From contig CALKHR010000019.1 in NCBI GenBank assembly GCA_937988885.1, forward strand, positions 1 through 64,000: DNA of 64,000 nt, written 5' to 3'. This stretch comes from an uncultured Roseiflexaceae bacterium (GTDB lineage Bacteria > Chloroflexota > Chloroflexia > Chloroflexales > Roseiflexaceae). The position numbers and the translations under genes are program-made. Position 1 is the stretch's first letter. Every line of letters starts with the position of its first letter. The notes below the pieces were generated by a model. That model was given only the letters and a program-made list of their open reading frames with translations. It was not told the origin of the DNA and searched no databases. Shown here one piece after another: positions 23,051 to 31,817 of this stretch.

Positions 23051-26037
23051 TGTTGCGCGGCCACCACACCGCCATAATTTGCAGGAAAGCGATAAATTTC
23101 CGTCGTCATTGTAATCGTACGGCCCTCGGTGTTCAGCGCCTGATACACCGGCGTTGTATAGACATGTTCCAGCGTGCCGTCCTTGATCAGCGCGTCCATT
23201 GTGGCGCGGATCTCGGCGGGCGGACGCTGCAGACTATCGACTACCAGATAGCGCACCTGATAGTGCTTGGCGATGCGCAGGAACGTGTCGCGGTTCGTAG
23301 TGTGCGGCACCATCAGCGCGGGCAAGCGGGTCTGCCAGTTGAACTGCCAGGGGTTGCGCGTCATCACCACAGCGTCGGTCTCGTTGTGCTGGCGCGTCCA
23401 ATCGGCCAGCCACGTGTAGGCATCGATATCAGCGGCATAGCGTTGCGGTTCGGCGCGCACCTTCTCGCTGATCACGGGCCACGACGGCCCCACGATCATC
23501 ACCAGGGCCGCGCCAGCCAGCAGCAGGCCGAGCGGTGCCCAGCGACCGTCGCCGATCGCCGCGATGCGGTCGTAGCCGCGCCACAGCGCATAGGAGGCCA
23601 GTAGCGCCAACCACGGCATCACCATCACAAAATAGCGCTCTTCATCGGCGTGCCAGTAGAAGATTAAGAAGGCCGTATAGGGCAGGAAGGTCAGCATCAA
23701 CAGACTGAGCAGGCGCAAACGGCTGCGCAGCGTGCCCAGCGCGCCGAGCACCAACCACGCGCCCACGCCAAACAGCACTGGCGATTTGTCCGAACGCCCG
23801 AACACATGCTCGCTCAAGCCGAACGGCAGGCCCTTCCAGGCGGGCAGCATATAATCGCGTACGGCCACCACCTGATCGCTGACCTTCTTAAGCGAGCGGT
23901 CGAAGCCCCAGCGCAAGATCCAGGTCGCGTCGGGCAGGCCGCCCGTCTCGCCAAGCCCCTGCTCCGGCGTGTAGATTTTGTAGATCTCCCACGAGCGCGT
24001 GTAGCCCTGCACCCACGCATCGCGGCTCTCGGTGGAGAAGAACGGCGTGCCGAACATCACCAGGTTGCGCACCACGTAGGGCGAAAGGATGGCCAGGGCG
24101 ATCGCGCTCCAGAGCACCACGGGCGCGAACGCATTGACGAACGCCGAGCGCGAGTGCAGCAGCGGCAGCACGGGCTTGCGCGAGATCTGCGCCTCGCCGG
24201 GGACGCGCGCGCGCCAAGCGTGCCACATCTGGATCAGGAACCACACGCCCATGCCGAAGGCCATCATCACACCGCTGCCCGGCTTCTGCAGCATCATCAA
24301 GCCTGTCAGCACCGCCGAGCCGATCAGCCAATTGCGGGGATTGCGGTCGTTGCGCTGGTCGGACACCGCACGGTACAGGAACGCCATCGCGCCAAACAGG
24401 AACACAACGAACGCCAGATCCGTCGTGGTGTAGATGATCAGCTTAAAGAACAGGTGGCTGGTCAGAATGATGATTGTGGCGGTTAGGCCCACGCGCCGAT
24501 CCCACAGCCGCGTGCCAACCGTATAGATCAGCACGCCCAGCAGGGTGATGAAGATCAGATTGGGCAACTTGGCGACCCAGGGCGCTTCGCCCAGCACCGC
24601 GAAGAACGGCGCGATCCAGACCGGCTGGAGCATCGGCCATGTCTCCTGCGGGCGGGTCACACCGTCGTAGAGGCGGTAGAACTGCGTGACATAATCGACC
24701 ACCCAGCCGCGCCCCGCCACCAGATTGCGCGCCACCACGGCGTTGTCGGCGTAATCGGCGTGGCCCACGTAGGGCAGCATGGCGTTCACGCGGGCCAGGT
24801 AGGCCACCCAAATCACCAGAAACAGGCCGAGCAGCGTCAGCGCGCCCGTTCGCGAGCCGATCATCCTCACTAGGCCGTTCGCCAAGCGCGGCAGCCCCTC
24901 GCGGCCCAGCACCAGCGCAAGCAACAGCAGGCCAGCGCCCAGCAGGCTCAGCAATAGCGAATCGGGGAAGGTGCTGCGGAACAGGTTGCTGCCGGGCGGC
25001 TGAAACGTCAAGCCAGCCCGCATAATCACGTAGGCCAGCCAAGCCGTGCCCATCGAGATCAGGCCGTAGTTGAGCGCCGCGCCTTGGCTGTAGCGCCCCA
25101 AGAGCGCGCCAATATAGCGGCGGATCGGGGCGCGCAGCGCGATCACTAGCGCGAACAGCGCCGCACCCACAAACCACGGCATCAGCGCCGCTGTCCAGAT
25201 ACGCGCGAACGCCAAGCCGATCGCCGTGGCGCTCACCAAAAGCGTGGAGAGCACGAAGGCCAGCGTTGGTCGGCGGGTCATCGCGCTCAACGCGAGCATC
25301 CAGATCCCGCCTCCAAGCACCAGGAGCGCAAGCGGTAGCGCGGCGGGCAGCGTGGGGCGGGTGGAGAGATCAGCGATGCGCAACTGCTCTAGCCGAATGC
25401 CTTTTGGACGAGCATCCTGGTACTGAAGTGTGTTGGTGAACGAATCTGATGTGTGAAGACTTAAAACGAGCGGGTTGTTGGCACGCAAATCGCCAGGGAT
25501 GCGGAAGGTGTATTCGCCCCACTGATCGGTCGGCTCGAAGCTGCCGATCGTGGTGCTGTTCACCGCTACAGTGACGTGCGGTTGTCGTGTGATGTGATTT
25601 TGGACATCGGAGGGCCATCCTTGGGCGCGCAGCGTCAATTCAAGGTCACCACCCGTGCCGAGGCCGGGCAGCCAGAATGTCGCATCTTGGCGAGTCCAGC
25701 GGCTGCGCATCGTCTGCGCATCGGGGCTGAATTCATCGCCATACAGGCTTGTTTGGTCGGCGACGCCAGCACCTTCACTGGCACGCAAAAACAGCCGGTC
25801 GCCAAACCAGCCAATAGCGATGTCGGTTGCGGCAGGTGCCTGATAAGCCAAGCTTCCGGCCAGCAGCGCCAAAGCCAGCAGCAGGGCTAGACGCCGATCC
25901 CAAAAATGAATGAGCGGGCCAGTAGAGGCGTCGCTCGTCGATGGCCACACTGTCGGTTGTTTGGTTGCCGTATCGGTACGCACGGCGGTATTATACCGCG
26001 AGTCACGCATCAACAAAATCACGCACAACTGAGACAT
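23047..26037 (-). CDS. Large polytopic membrane glycosyltransferase (GT-C, PMT/ArnT-like)
   Basis: About 996 residues. A cytoplasmic N-terminus and one TM (RLALLLALALLAGSLAY) lead to a roughly 160-residue beta-rich extracytoplasmic domain. Then come about a dozen hydrophobic helices in GT-C arrangement with a short DYADNAV acidic motif after the first loop (YVGHADYADN), and a C-terminal soluble domain. This matches dolichyl/polyprenyl-phosphate-sugar transferases of the ArnT/PMT kind. The start is uncertain: ATG at 26037 or 26010, neither with an SD, and a TATAAT lies on the minus strand at 25990-25995 inside this reading frame, which would favour a later start. It overlaps the GT4 gene by 4 nt. 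Confidence 0.8.
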   Translation of the reverse strand: MSQLCVILLMRDSRYNTAVRTDTATKQPTVWPSTSDASTGPLIHFWDRRLALLLALALLAGSLAYQAPAATDIAIGWFGDRLFLRASEGAGVADQTSLYGDEFSPDAQTMRSRWTRQDATFWLPGLGTGGDLELTLRAQGWPSDVQNHITRQPHVTVAVNSTTIGSFEPTDQWGEYTFRIPGDLRANNPLVLSLHTSDSFTNTLQYQDARPKGIRLEQLRIADLSTRPTLPAALPLALLVLGGGIWMLALSAMTRRPTLAFVLSTLLVSATAIGLAFARIWTAALMPWFVGAALFALVIALRAPIRRYIGALLGRYSQGAALNYGLISMGTAWLAYVIMRAGLTFQPPGSNLFRSTFPDSLLLSLLGAGLLLLALVLGREGLPRLANGLVRMIGSRTGALTLLGLFLVIWVAYLARVNAMLPYVGHADYADNAVVARNLVAGRGWVVDYVTQFYRLYDGVTRPQETWPMLQPVWIAPFFAVLGEAPWVAKLPNLIFITLLGVLIYTVGTRLWDRRVGLTATIIILTSHLFFKLIIYTTTDLAFVVFLFGAMAFLYRAVSDQRNDRNPRNWLIGSAVLTGLMMLQKPGSGVMMAFGMGVWFLIQMWHAWRARVPGEAQISRKPVLPLLHSRSAFVNAFAPVVLWSAIALAILSPYVVRNLVMFGTPFFSTESRDAWVQGYTRSWEIYKIYTPEQGLGETGGLPDATWILRWGFDRSLKKVSDQVVAVRDYMLPAWKGLPFGLSEHVFGRSDKSPVLFGVGAWLVLGALGTLRSRLRLLSLLMLTFLPYTAFLIFYWHADEERYFVMVMPWLALLASYALWRGYDRIAAIGDGRWAPLGLLLAGAALVMIVGPSWPVISEKVRAEPQRYAADIDAYTWLADWTRQHNETDAVVMTRNPWQFNWQTRLPALMVPHTTNRDTFLRIAKHYQVRYLVVDSLQRPPAEIRATMDALIKDGTLEHVYTTPVYQALNTEGRTITMTTEIYRFPANYGGVVAAQQ

Positions 26038-26125
26038 GGATTGGTTGAATCTGAGAGGCAGGCGGGTGCCGACAAGGTTTGATCGAGGTCATCTTGCCCC
26101 TGTTCCGGCAACTAAAGAGAGGATA

Positions 26126-26134
26126 TGTTATAAT
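26126..26134 (+). promoter_or_regulatory. Extended -10 promoter for the small protein at 26216
   Basis: TGTTATAAT is an extended -10 (TG, one base, TATAAT at 26129-26134) about 82 nt upstream of the ATG at 26216. No good -35 is seen, which is acceptable for extended -10 promoters. Confidence 0.5.
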
Positions 26135-26215
26135 TGCCATGCGTATATCCTCCTTTTTAACCTGTTGTTACTAGTTGTTGGGCTTCTGTTGCCCCTTCGT
26201 GAGAGGAATGCCTCT

Positions 26216-26440
26216 ATGTCTGTCGTAGAGCTGGATACCTTGATTGACCGGCTCCTGCCGCAAGTGCTTGCGGATCCCGATCTAGGCGACGGACGAACGT
26301 TCACACAATTGCATTTTAGTCGCCTTTGGGCTTTAACATGCTTATACGCTGGTGAATGTTATGATGAGGATTTATTGGCTTCTCGGGTTCCTGCGTATTT
26401 GCCCCCGAAGGTATTGTTTGCCCGTGAAGTAGCCTCGTAA
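26216..26440 (+). CDS. Small hypothetical protein
   Basis: 74 residues, soluble and mildly acidic, starting MSVVELDTLIDRLLPQVL and ending LPPKVLFAREVAS. The ATG at 26216 is preferred because GAGAGG precedes it and an extended -10 lies upstream. The frame is open further 5', but that stretch has unlike composition. It lies 140 nt before the ADP-ribosylglycohydrolase gene on the same strand. Not recognised. Confidence 0.5.
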   Translation: MSVVELDTLIDRLLPQVLADPDLGDGRTFTQLHFSRLWALTCLYAGECYDEDLLASRVPAYLPPKVLFAREVAS

Positions 26441-26580
26441 CGCAGGTTTCCGACACACCATTGGGTAGACGCTCGCTAAAAAGTCTCCCTCGTAATCGTT
26501 TCCCCTACTTACCCGTCCTCGTTGGATATATGCCCTCTGGCTTGAGAGGGCTTTTCAAGCAGCACGAAAGGATCGAAGCA

Positions 26581-28698
26581 ATGATGCTCCCCCACGGTTA
26601 TGCCGAACGGGTGTATGCTGGTGTGCTTGGCAAGTTGATCGGCGTATACCTGGGCCGTCCGTTCGAAGGTTGGTCGTACGAACGCATTATGGCCGAGCTT
26701 GGCGAGATCAATTACTACGTTCACGAGCAACGTGGCGTTCCCCTGATCGTCACCGACGACGATATTTCGGGAACCTTCACCTTCCTGCGAGCACTGCCCG
26801 ATTACGGCAATTCACGCGACCTCACTCCTGCGCAGATCGGCCAAACGTGGCTGAACTACATCATCGAGCAACGCACGATCCTGTGGTGGGGCGGACTCGG
26901 CAACTCGACCGAGCACACCGCCTTTTTGCGTTTGAAGCATGGCATTCCAGCGCCAAAGAGCGGTTCGATAGCGCTCAATGGGCGGGTGGTGGCCGAGCAG
27001 ATCGGCGCGCAGATCTTTGTCGATGGCTGGGCCATGGTCGCGCCCGGAGATCCGGAGTTAGCCGCAGATCTGGCGCGGCGCGCTGGCAGCGTGAGCCACG
27101 ATGGCGAGGCGATCTACGGCGCACAGGTGATCGCGGCGATGGAGGCACAGGCGTTTGTCGAGCGCGACATCAACAAACTGCTCGATACGGCCGTGGCGCT
27201 GATCCCCGCCGATTCGCTGATCGCCCGCCTGATCAGCGATATTCGTGAGTGGCACGCCCAGGAGAGCGATTGGCGCATTAACCGCGAGCGCATTGTGGAG
27301 CGCTACGGCTACGACCGCTACGGCGGCAACTGCCATATCGTGCCGAACCACGCCCTGATCATTTTGGCGCTGCTGCACGGCAACGGCGACTTCCAACGCT
27401 CGATGATGATCGTCAACACCAGTGGCTGGGATACCGATTGCAACGCGGGCAATGTGGGCTGCCTGCTGGGCATTCGCGATGGCTTGGCGGCCTTCGAGAG
27501 CGGGCCGGATTGGCGCGGCCCCGTGGCGGATCGGCTCTACCTGGCGACCGCTGAGGGCGGGCGCGGCATCACCGACGCGGTGACCGAGACGTTCCATATC
27601 GTGAATATCGGGCGGGCGTTGGCTGGCGAGGCGCCGCTGGCCCCCAAGGACGGCGCGCGCTTCCACTTCGAGCTACCTGGCGCGTTGCAGGGCTTCGTGG
27701 CCGAGGATAGTCCGGCATCGCGGGGCACGCTGCGCCTTGAGAATGTGGTGGGTCACAGTTTGCGGGGCGAGCGAACGTTGGCGCTACACTACCAGTACGT
27801 GGCGCCTGGACGACCCGCCCGCGCCGCCACGGCGACCTTCATCCCACCTGAGGCGATCAACATGCCGGGCTACGCGCTGCTGGCCTCGCCGACCCTGCAT
27901 CCGGGCCAGACCATGCGGGCGCTGCTCAAGGCCGATGAGGCCAACGCCGCGGCGATCTCCTGCCAATTGTACCTGCGCTTCTACGGCACAAACGATCAGT
28001 TGGAGCGCAGTTATGGACCGCAGATCCTGCTTGCGCCCGGCGAACGCCACGAACTCTATTGGCAGATCGGCGACCTGGGTGGCGCGCCGATCGCTGAGAT
28101 CGGCGTGGAGTTGAGCGCGTCGCAGCGGTCCGATGGCACGGTGTACCTCGATGAGCTCGATTGGGGTGGTGCGCCGAATGTGGTGTTGAGGCGGCCTGCG
28201 GCGGGCGGCACGATGTGGCGGCGGGCCTGGGTCGATGCGGTTGACCAGTTCGGCTCGTGGTGGCCCGAGGCGTACCGCTTGGTGCAGAACGAGGGCACCG
28301 GCTTGCTGATGCAGGGCAGCCGCAACTGGACCGACTACCAGGTCAAGGCGGCTATCACGCCACACTTGGCGAAGGCGTGCGGCATCGCAGCGCGGGTGCA
28401 GGGGCTGAAGCGCTACTACGTCCTGCAACTCGCCAGTAACCAATCCCTTCAATTGGTGAAGATGCTCGACGGCGAGACGGTGCTGGCCGAGGTGCCATTG
28501 CGCTGGGAGTTTGGCAGAACGTACGAGCTTCGCCTCGAAGTTGTGGGCGATCACATCCGTGGTTGGCTCGATGGTCGTCTGCTGATCGACCTGTACGACC
28601 GTAACAACCCGTTGAAGGACGGTGGCATCGCGCTGGTCTGCACGGAGGGGCGCATCGCAACCGAGCAGGTCGAGGTGCAGCCCGCCGAAGAGGGCTAG
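26581..28698 (+). CDS. ADP-ribosylglycohydrolase-family protein with C-terminal beta domains
   Basis: 705 residues. The N-terminal 350 or so residues match the ARH (ADP-ribosyl-[dinitrogen reductase] hydrolase) fold: VYAGVLGKLIGVYLGRPFEGW at the start, the metal-binding VTDDDISG near 57-64, VSHDGEAIYGA, and the second metal motif NTSGWDTDCNAGN. The remainder is beta-rich and ends in a segment (WTDYQVKAAITPH, YVLQLASNQSLQL, GWLDGRLLIDLYD) resembling concanavalin-like DUF1080 domains of glycan-processing enzymes. Start at 26581 after GAAAGGA. Family members remove ADP-ribose, but long versions with carbohydrate-binding-like tails are poorly characterised. It converges with the histidine kinase gene, overlapping by 4 nt. 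Confidence 0.8.
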   Translation: MMLPHGYAERVYAGVLGKLIGVYLGRPFEGWSYERIMAELGEINYYVHEQRGVPLIVTDDDISGTFTFLRALPDYGNSRDLTPAQIGQTWLNYIIEQRTILWWGGLGNSTEHTAFLRLKHGIPAPKSGSIALNGRVVAEQIGAQIFVDGWAMVAPGDPELAADLARRAGSVSHDGEAIYGAQVIAAMEAQAFVERDINKLLDTAVALIPADSLIARLISDIREWHAQESDWRINRERIVERYGYDRYGGNCHIVPNHALIILALLHGNGDFQRSMMIVNTSGWDTDCNAGNVGCLLGIRDGLAAFESGPDWRGPVADRLYLATAEGGRGITDAVTETFHIVNIGRALAGEAPLAPKDGARFHFELPGALQGFVAEDSPASRGTLRLENVVGHSLRGERTLALHYQYVAPGRPARAATATFIPPEAINMPGYALLASPTLHPGQTMRALLKADEANAAAISCQLYLRFYGTNDQLERSYGPQILLAPGERHELYWQIGDLGGAPIAEIGVELSASQRSDGTVYLDELDWGGAPNVVLRRPAAGGTMWRRAWVDAVDQFGSWWPEAYRLVQNEGTGLLMQGSRNWTDYQVKAAITPHLAKACGIAARVQGLKRYYVLQLASNQSLQLVKMLDGETVLAEVPLRWEFGRTYELRLEVVGDHIRGWLDGRLLIDLYDRNNPLKDGGIALVCTEGRIATEQVEVQPAEEG

Positions 28699-30161
28699 CC
28701 TCCAACCGCGCGGCTGAGGCCCTGAGATTCGGATTGACCCGTGGCTGGCAGCGCCACGCAGATCGTGGAGCCGTGTGGGCTGCTCTGCTCTAGCCAGATC
28801 CGCCCACCCTGCGCCTCGATATCGCGCTGGGCGATGCTGAGGCCCAAGCCCGTGCCGGGTGTCTCGGAGAGCGCGCGGGTGAGGCGGCCCCGAAAGAAGG
28901 GCGAGAAGAGTTGGTCGCGCTCATCGGCGGGGATGCCCGGCCCCTGATCGGTGATACTGATATAGGCCAAGCCGTCTTGATAGCTCGCTGTCAGCCGGAT
29001 TTGGCCCCGTTTGCTGTAGCGAATGGCGTTGTCGAGGACTTCCGAAAGCGCTCGTCGCACCTGAGCGCGATTCCCCCACACCAGCAGCCCGGGTGGCGCT
29101 TCGGCCACCAGTTGAAGCCCCTTGATTTGTCCCGCAAGTTGATAGTCATCCAGCAACTCATCCAACAGTTCATCGACAGCGATCCCTTTCCCATGCTGTT
29201 TGGGGAAGGTTGAGGCGGTATTGTGCTCGAACAGCAGCACGCGCTCGATCAGCGATTGCAGCCGCAGCACGCCGCTCTCAAGCGCATTCGCGAGCAAAGG
29301 CGTCAGCGTGCCGTTGCTGGTGAGGATCTGGCTCGTCAGGCTGAGGAAGGTGAGCGGCGTGCGCAGTTCGTGGCCCACGTGCTCGATAAACTCGGCCTTG
29401 AGTTGGTCGAGCGTGCGCAGTTGCTGGTTGAGTTGCGCGATGGTGGCGTAGGCGCGGGTGTTTTGCAACGCGCTGGCGATGGCGGGCGCGAGTGTAATCA
29501 GCAGTTTGACTACGCGGGGCGGGTAAGTGCGACCCTGGAGCGGCGCCCCACACCCGAGGAAGCCAACTAATTGCTGGCCAATCAGCATCGGGATGATCAA
29601 GGTGATGCCCTGCGCCTGGAAGGGCTTCGCCCAATCGGCGTCGGTGGCGGGATCGAGCAGCAGATACGATTGGGCCTGGCGCACGCGGTTTGCGCTTGCG
29701 CCATTGGCCAGCAACGTAGCGTCCGGCGATTGCTCGGTGCCGAGCGGCACAAAGACGCGCTCCTCGGGTGGTTGCAGCATCCACAGCGTGGCGGATGTGA
29801 GCAGTAGGCGCTGCGCAAGGTCGTCCACGATCAGTGTGTGGAGCGCTTCGGGTTCGAGCGTGCGGCTGAGCGCTCCGTTCATATCGCGGAGTAACTCTTC
29901 GCCGTTCTGCCAATCGCGATACGTGAGATGGTTGATAAACGTGCGTACCTGCCGTCGGATGGGGACGATCAGCAGGGCCAGCAGCACCATAACGACGAGG
30001 TAGGCGACTGGCAATTGCTCATCGGTGAGCCACGGCGATAATAGGACGGTCACGGTCATCAGCAGCGCCGCGACGATAATCGCGAGTAGAGCGTTGGCTA
30101 CGAAGGATGCGATCAAACGTGCTCGCGGGTCTGCGCCAGCAAACGTTATACGCTTTCGCAC
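28695..30161 (-). CDS. Membrane GAF-domain sensor histidine kinase
   Basis: About 488 residues. Two TM helices near the N-terminus (LIASFVANALLAIIVAALLM; AYLVVMVLLALLIVPI), then a GAF-like domain, a HisKA dimerisation helix with the phospho-acceptor in HVGHELRTPL, and HATPase_c with SEVLDNAIRYS (N box), DQGPGIP (G1) and GTGLGLSIA (G2). The GTG at 30161 is chosen because AGAGGGGG lies 7 nt upstream; in-frame ATGs at 30185 and 30191 have no SD. No response regulator is nearby, so it is an orphan. It lies 82 nt after the alcohol dehydrogenase gene on the same strand. Confidence 0.88.
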   Translation of the reverse strand: MRKRITFAGADPRARLIASFVANALLAIIVAALLMTVTVLLSPWLTDEQLPVAYLVVMVLLALLIVPIRRQVRTFINHLTYRDWQNGEELLRDMNGALSRTLEPEALHTLIVDDLAQRLLLTSATLWMLQPPEERVFVPLGTEQSPDATLLANGASANRVRQAQSYLLLDPATDADWAKPFQAQGITLIIPMLIGQQLVGFLGCGAPLQGRTYPPRVVKLLITLAPAIASALQNTRAYATIAQLNQQLRTLDQLKAEFIEHVGHELRTPLTFLSLTSQILTSNGTLTPLLANALESGVLRLQSLIERVLLFEHNTASTFPKQHGKGIAVDELLDELLDDYQLAGQIKGLQLVAEAPPGLLVWGNRAQVRRALSEVLDNAIRYSKRGQIRLTASYQDGLAYISITDQGPGIPADERDQLFSPFFRGRLTRALSETPGTGLGLSIAQRDIEAQGGRIWLEQSSPHGSTICVALPATGQSESQGLSRAVGG

Positions 30162-30243
30162 AAACGATCCCCCTCTGTATCGCATTGTCATGATAACGTT
30201 GCACAGGAGGATCTGGATACGGGTTGCAGTGAAATGTTGGTGG

Positions 30244-31401
30244 CTACCAACTGGCTTGCAGGAGCGTAAGGGCCTCCTCAAACGTGATCGGGCGTGGATT
30301 TGTGAAGATGGCGGCATCGACCAATGCCAACTCGGCTAAGGTGGGCAGCGCGCTCTCGGGAATATCGAGGTCGCGTAGGCGGGTGGGCAATCGGCAATCG
30401 CAGATCAGCGAGCGCACCGCTTCGATGCCATCGTCGATCACGTGCTCCTCGGCGCGTCCGCCAGCGTTCACGCCCATCGCCCGCGCGATGCGCGAGAAGC
30501 GGTTCGGCACTGCTTCGCTGTTGAAGCGCATGCCGTGAGGCAGCAGGATGGCGTTCGCGGTGCCGTGGTGCACATCGAACATACCGCCGATCGCGTGCGA
30601 TATGGCGTGCACGACCCCTAGGCTGCCGCCGCCGCTCGAAAAGGCGATCCCCGCGATGCACGAGGCGATCAGCATATTGTTGCGGGCGTCGCCCTCGTCG
30701 GTGTTGAAGGTGGCGGCGCGCAAATTGTTCGAGATCATGTCGATAGCTTGCAGCGCCAGGCAATCGCTGATCGGATTGGAATTGGTGCCAACAAACGCCT
30801 CGATGGCGTGTGTAAGCGCATCGAGGCCAGTGGCGGCGGTGAGGTGCGTGGGCAGGCTGCGGGTCAGTTCCGGGTCAAGGATGGCGAGATCGGGGGCGAG
30901 GAACGGGCTGCAGAGGTGCATTTTGACCTGATTCTGCTCATCGCGGATCACGGCCCAGGTGGTCACTTCGCTGCCGGTGCCGGCGGTGGTTGGGATGGCG
31001 ACCATCGGCACTAATCGGCGGGTCAGCAGGTTGAATCCTTGGTAATCGTGGAGTTGGCCGCCTTCGGTGAGCAGGATGCGCGTGGCTTTGGCGGTATCGA
31101 TCGGGGAGCCGCCACCAAGCGCAACCAGCACATCTGCGCCCTGCTCCTGTGCGTATGCGGCGGCCTGCTCCACCACACTCACCGAGGAATTTGCAGGAAC
31201 ATCGGTGAACACCCCAACGAGTTCGATGCTTTGGCCAAGGCCCGCCTGCACCTGATCAAGGATTCCGGCTTGTGCAATGCCTTGGTCGGTGATGATCAGC
31301 GCGCGGGTGCCGAGGTGTGCGATTTCGTTACCGAGATCCTGAACGAGGCCAGCTTTATAAAGCACACGGGGCTGCGATTGAAATTCAAAAAACTCGATCA
31401 T
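30244..31401 (-). CDS. Iron-containing (group III) alcohol dehydrogenase
   Basis: 385 residues. The NAD(P) motif GGGSPIDTAK and the family signature from TGLDALTHAIEAF to GVVHAISHAIGGMFDVHHG supply the metal ligands (Asp and three His). PTTAGTGSEVT contacts the cofactor. ATG at 31401 after AGGAG, with a perfect TATAAT 35 nt upstream. Members include lactaldehyde, 1,3-propanediol, methanol and maleylacetate reductases. The alcohol is not predictable; there is no propanediol or fucose gene nearby. Confidence 0.88.
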   Translation of the reverse strand: MIEFFEFQSQPRVLYKAGLVQDLGNEIAHLGTRALIITDQGIAQAGILDQVQAGLGQSIELVGVFTDVPANSSVSVVEQAAAYAQEQGADVLVALGGGSPIDTAKATRILLTEGGQLHDYQGFNLLTRRLVPMVAIPTTAGTGSEVTTWAVIRDEQNQVKMHLCSPFLAPDLAILDPELTRSLPTHLTAATGLDALTHAIEAFVGTNSNPISDCLALQAIDMISNNLRAATFNTDEGDARNNMLIASCIAGIAFSSGGGSLGVVHAISHAIGGMFDVHHGTANAILLPHGMRFNSEAVPNRFSRIARAMGVNAGGRAEEHVIDDGIEAVRSLICDCRLPTRLRDLDIPESALPTLAELALVDAAIFTNPRPITFEEALTLLQASW

Positions 31402-31435
31402 GCGGCGCTCCTGGTCTTGGGAGGGTGTCTGCCCT

Positions 31436-31441
31436 ATTATA
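31436..31441 (-). promoter_or_regulatory. -10 element for the iron alcohol dehydrogenase gene
   Basis: Perfect TATAAT on the minus strand, 35 nt upstream of the start codon. The region 17 bp further up (TCGTGT) is a weak -35. Confidence 0.5.
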
Positions 31442-31749
31442 ACGTACAGTGAAGCATCACACGACACGAACAATCACTTTTTTCTACTTGAGAATAGTTT
31501 TTAAGTGGTTAAGAATATTGTATTGCTGCGATATATCGGTTTTCGTCGTTAGATGATGGGTGATGGTCGATAGTCAATGTTGTTGTGTCTGAAGGGCAGT
31601 GCTTCAATCGCTCGCGTTGGGCTGCGAGTTGCTGGCGAAGGCTTGCGATATGCTCATACGTTGACATAAGCACTCACAGAGTAATGGGGAGGTCGTGGTT
31701 CTACTGTATCACAGCGCTATGCGTGATACAAGCTTTTTGACTCAACATT
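31442..31749. other. Intergenic region with no recognised gene
   Basis: About 310 bp, locally AT-rich (31480-31560), between the alcohol dehydrogenase promoter and the purine-operon terminator. Nothing with coding or RNA structure was recognised. Confidence 0.5.
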
Positions 31750-31803
31750 AACAAAAGAAGGGCGATCTCCACCGACGCGCTGTGCGCCGTAGAGATCGCC
31801 CTT
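31750..31803 (-). terminator. Rho-independent terminator of the purine operon
   Basis: On the minus strand a 12-bp perfect stem (31792-31803 with 31758-31769) around a 22-nt loop is followed by TTTTGTT. It begins 15 nt after the stop codon of the molybdopterin subunit gene. Confidence 0.8.
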
Positions 31804-31817
31804 GTTGTAGCCTCAGC

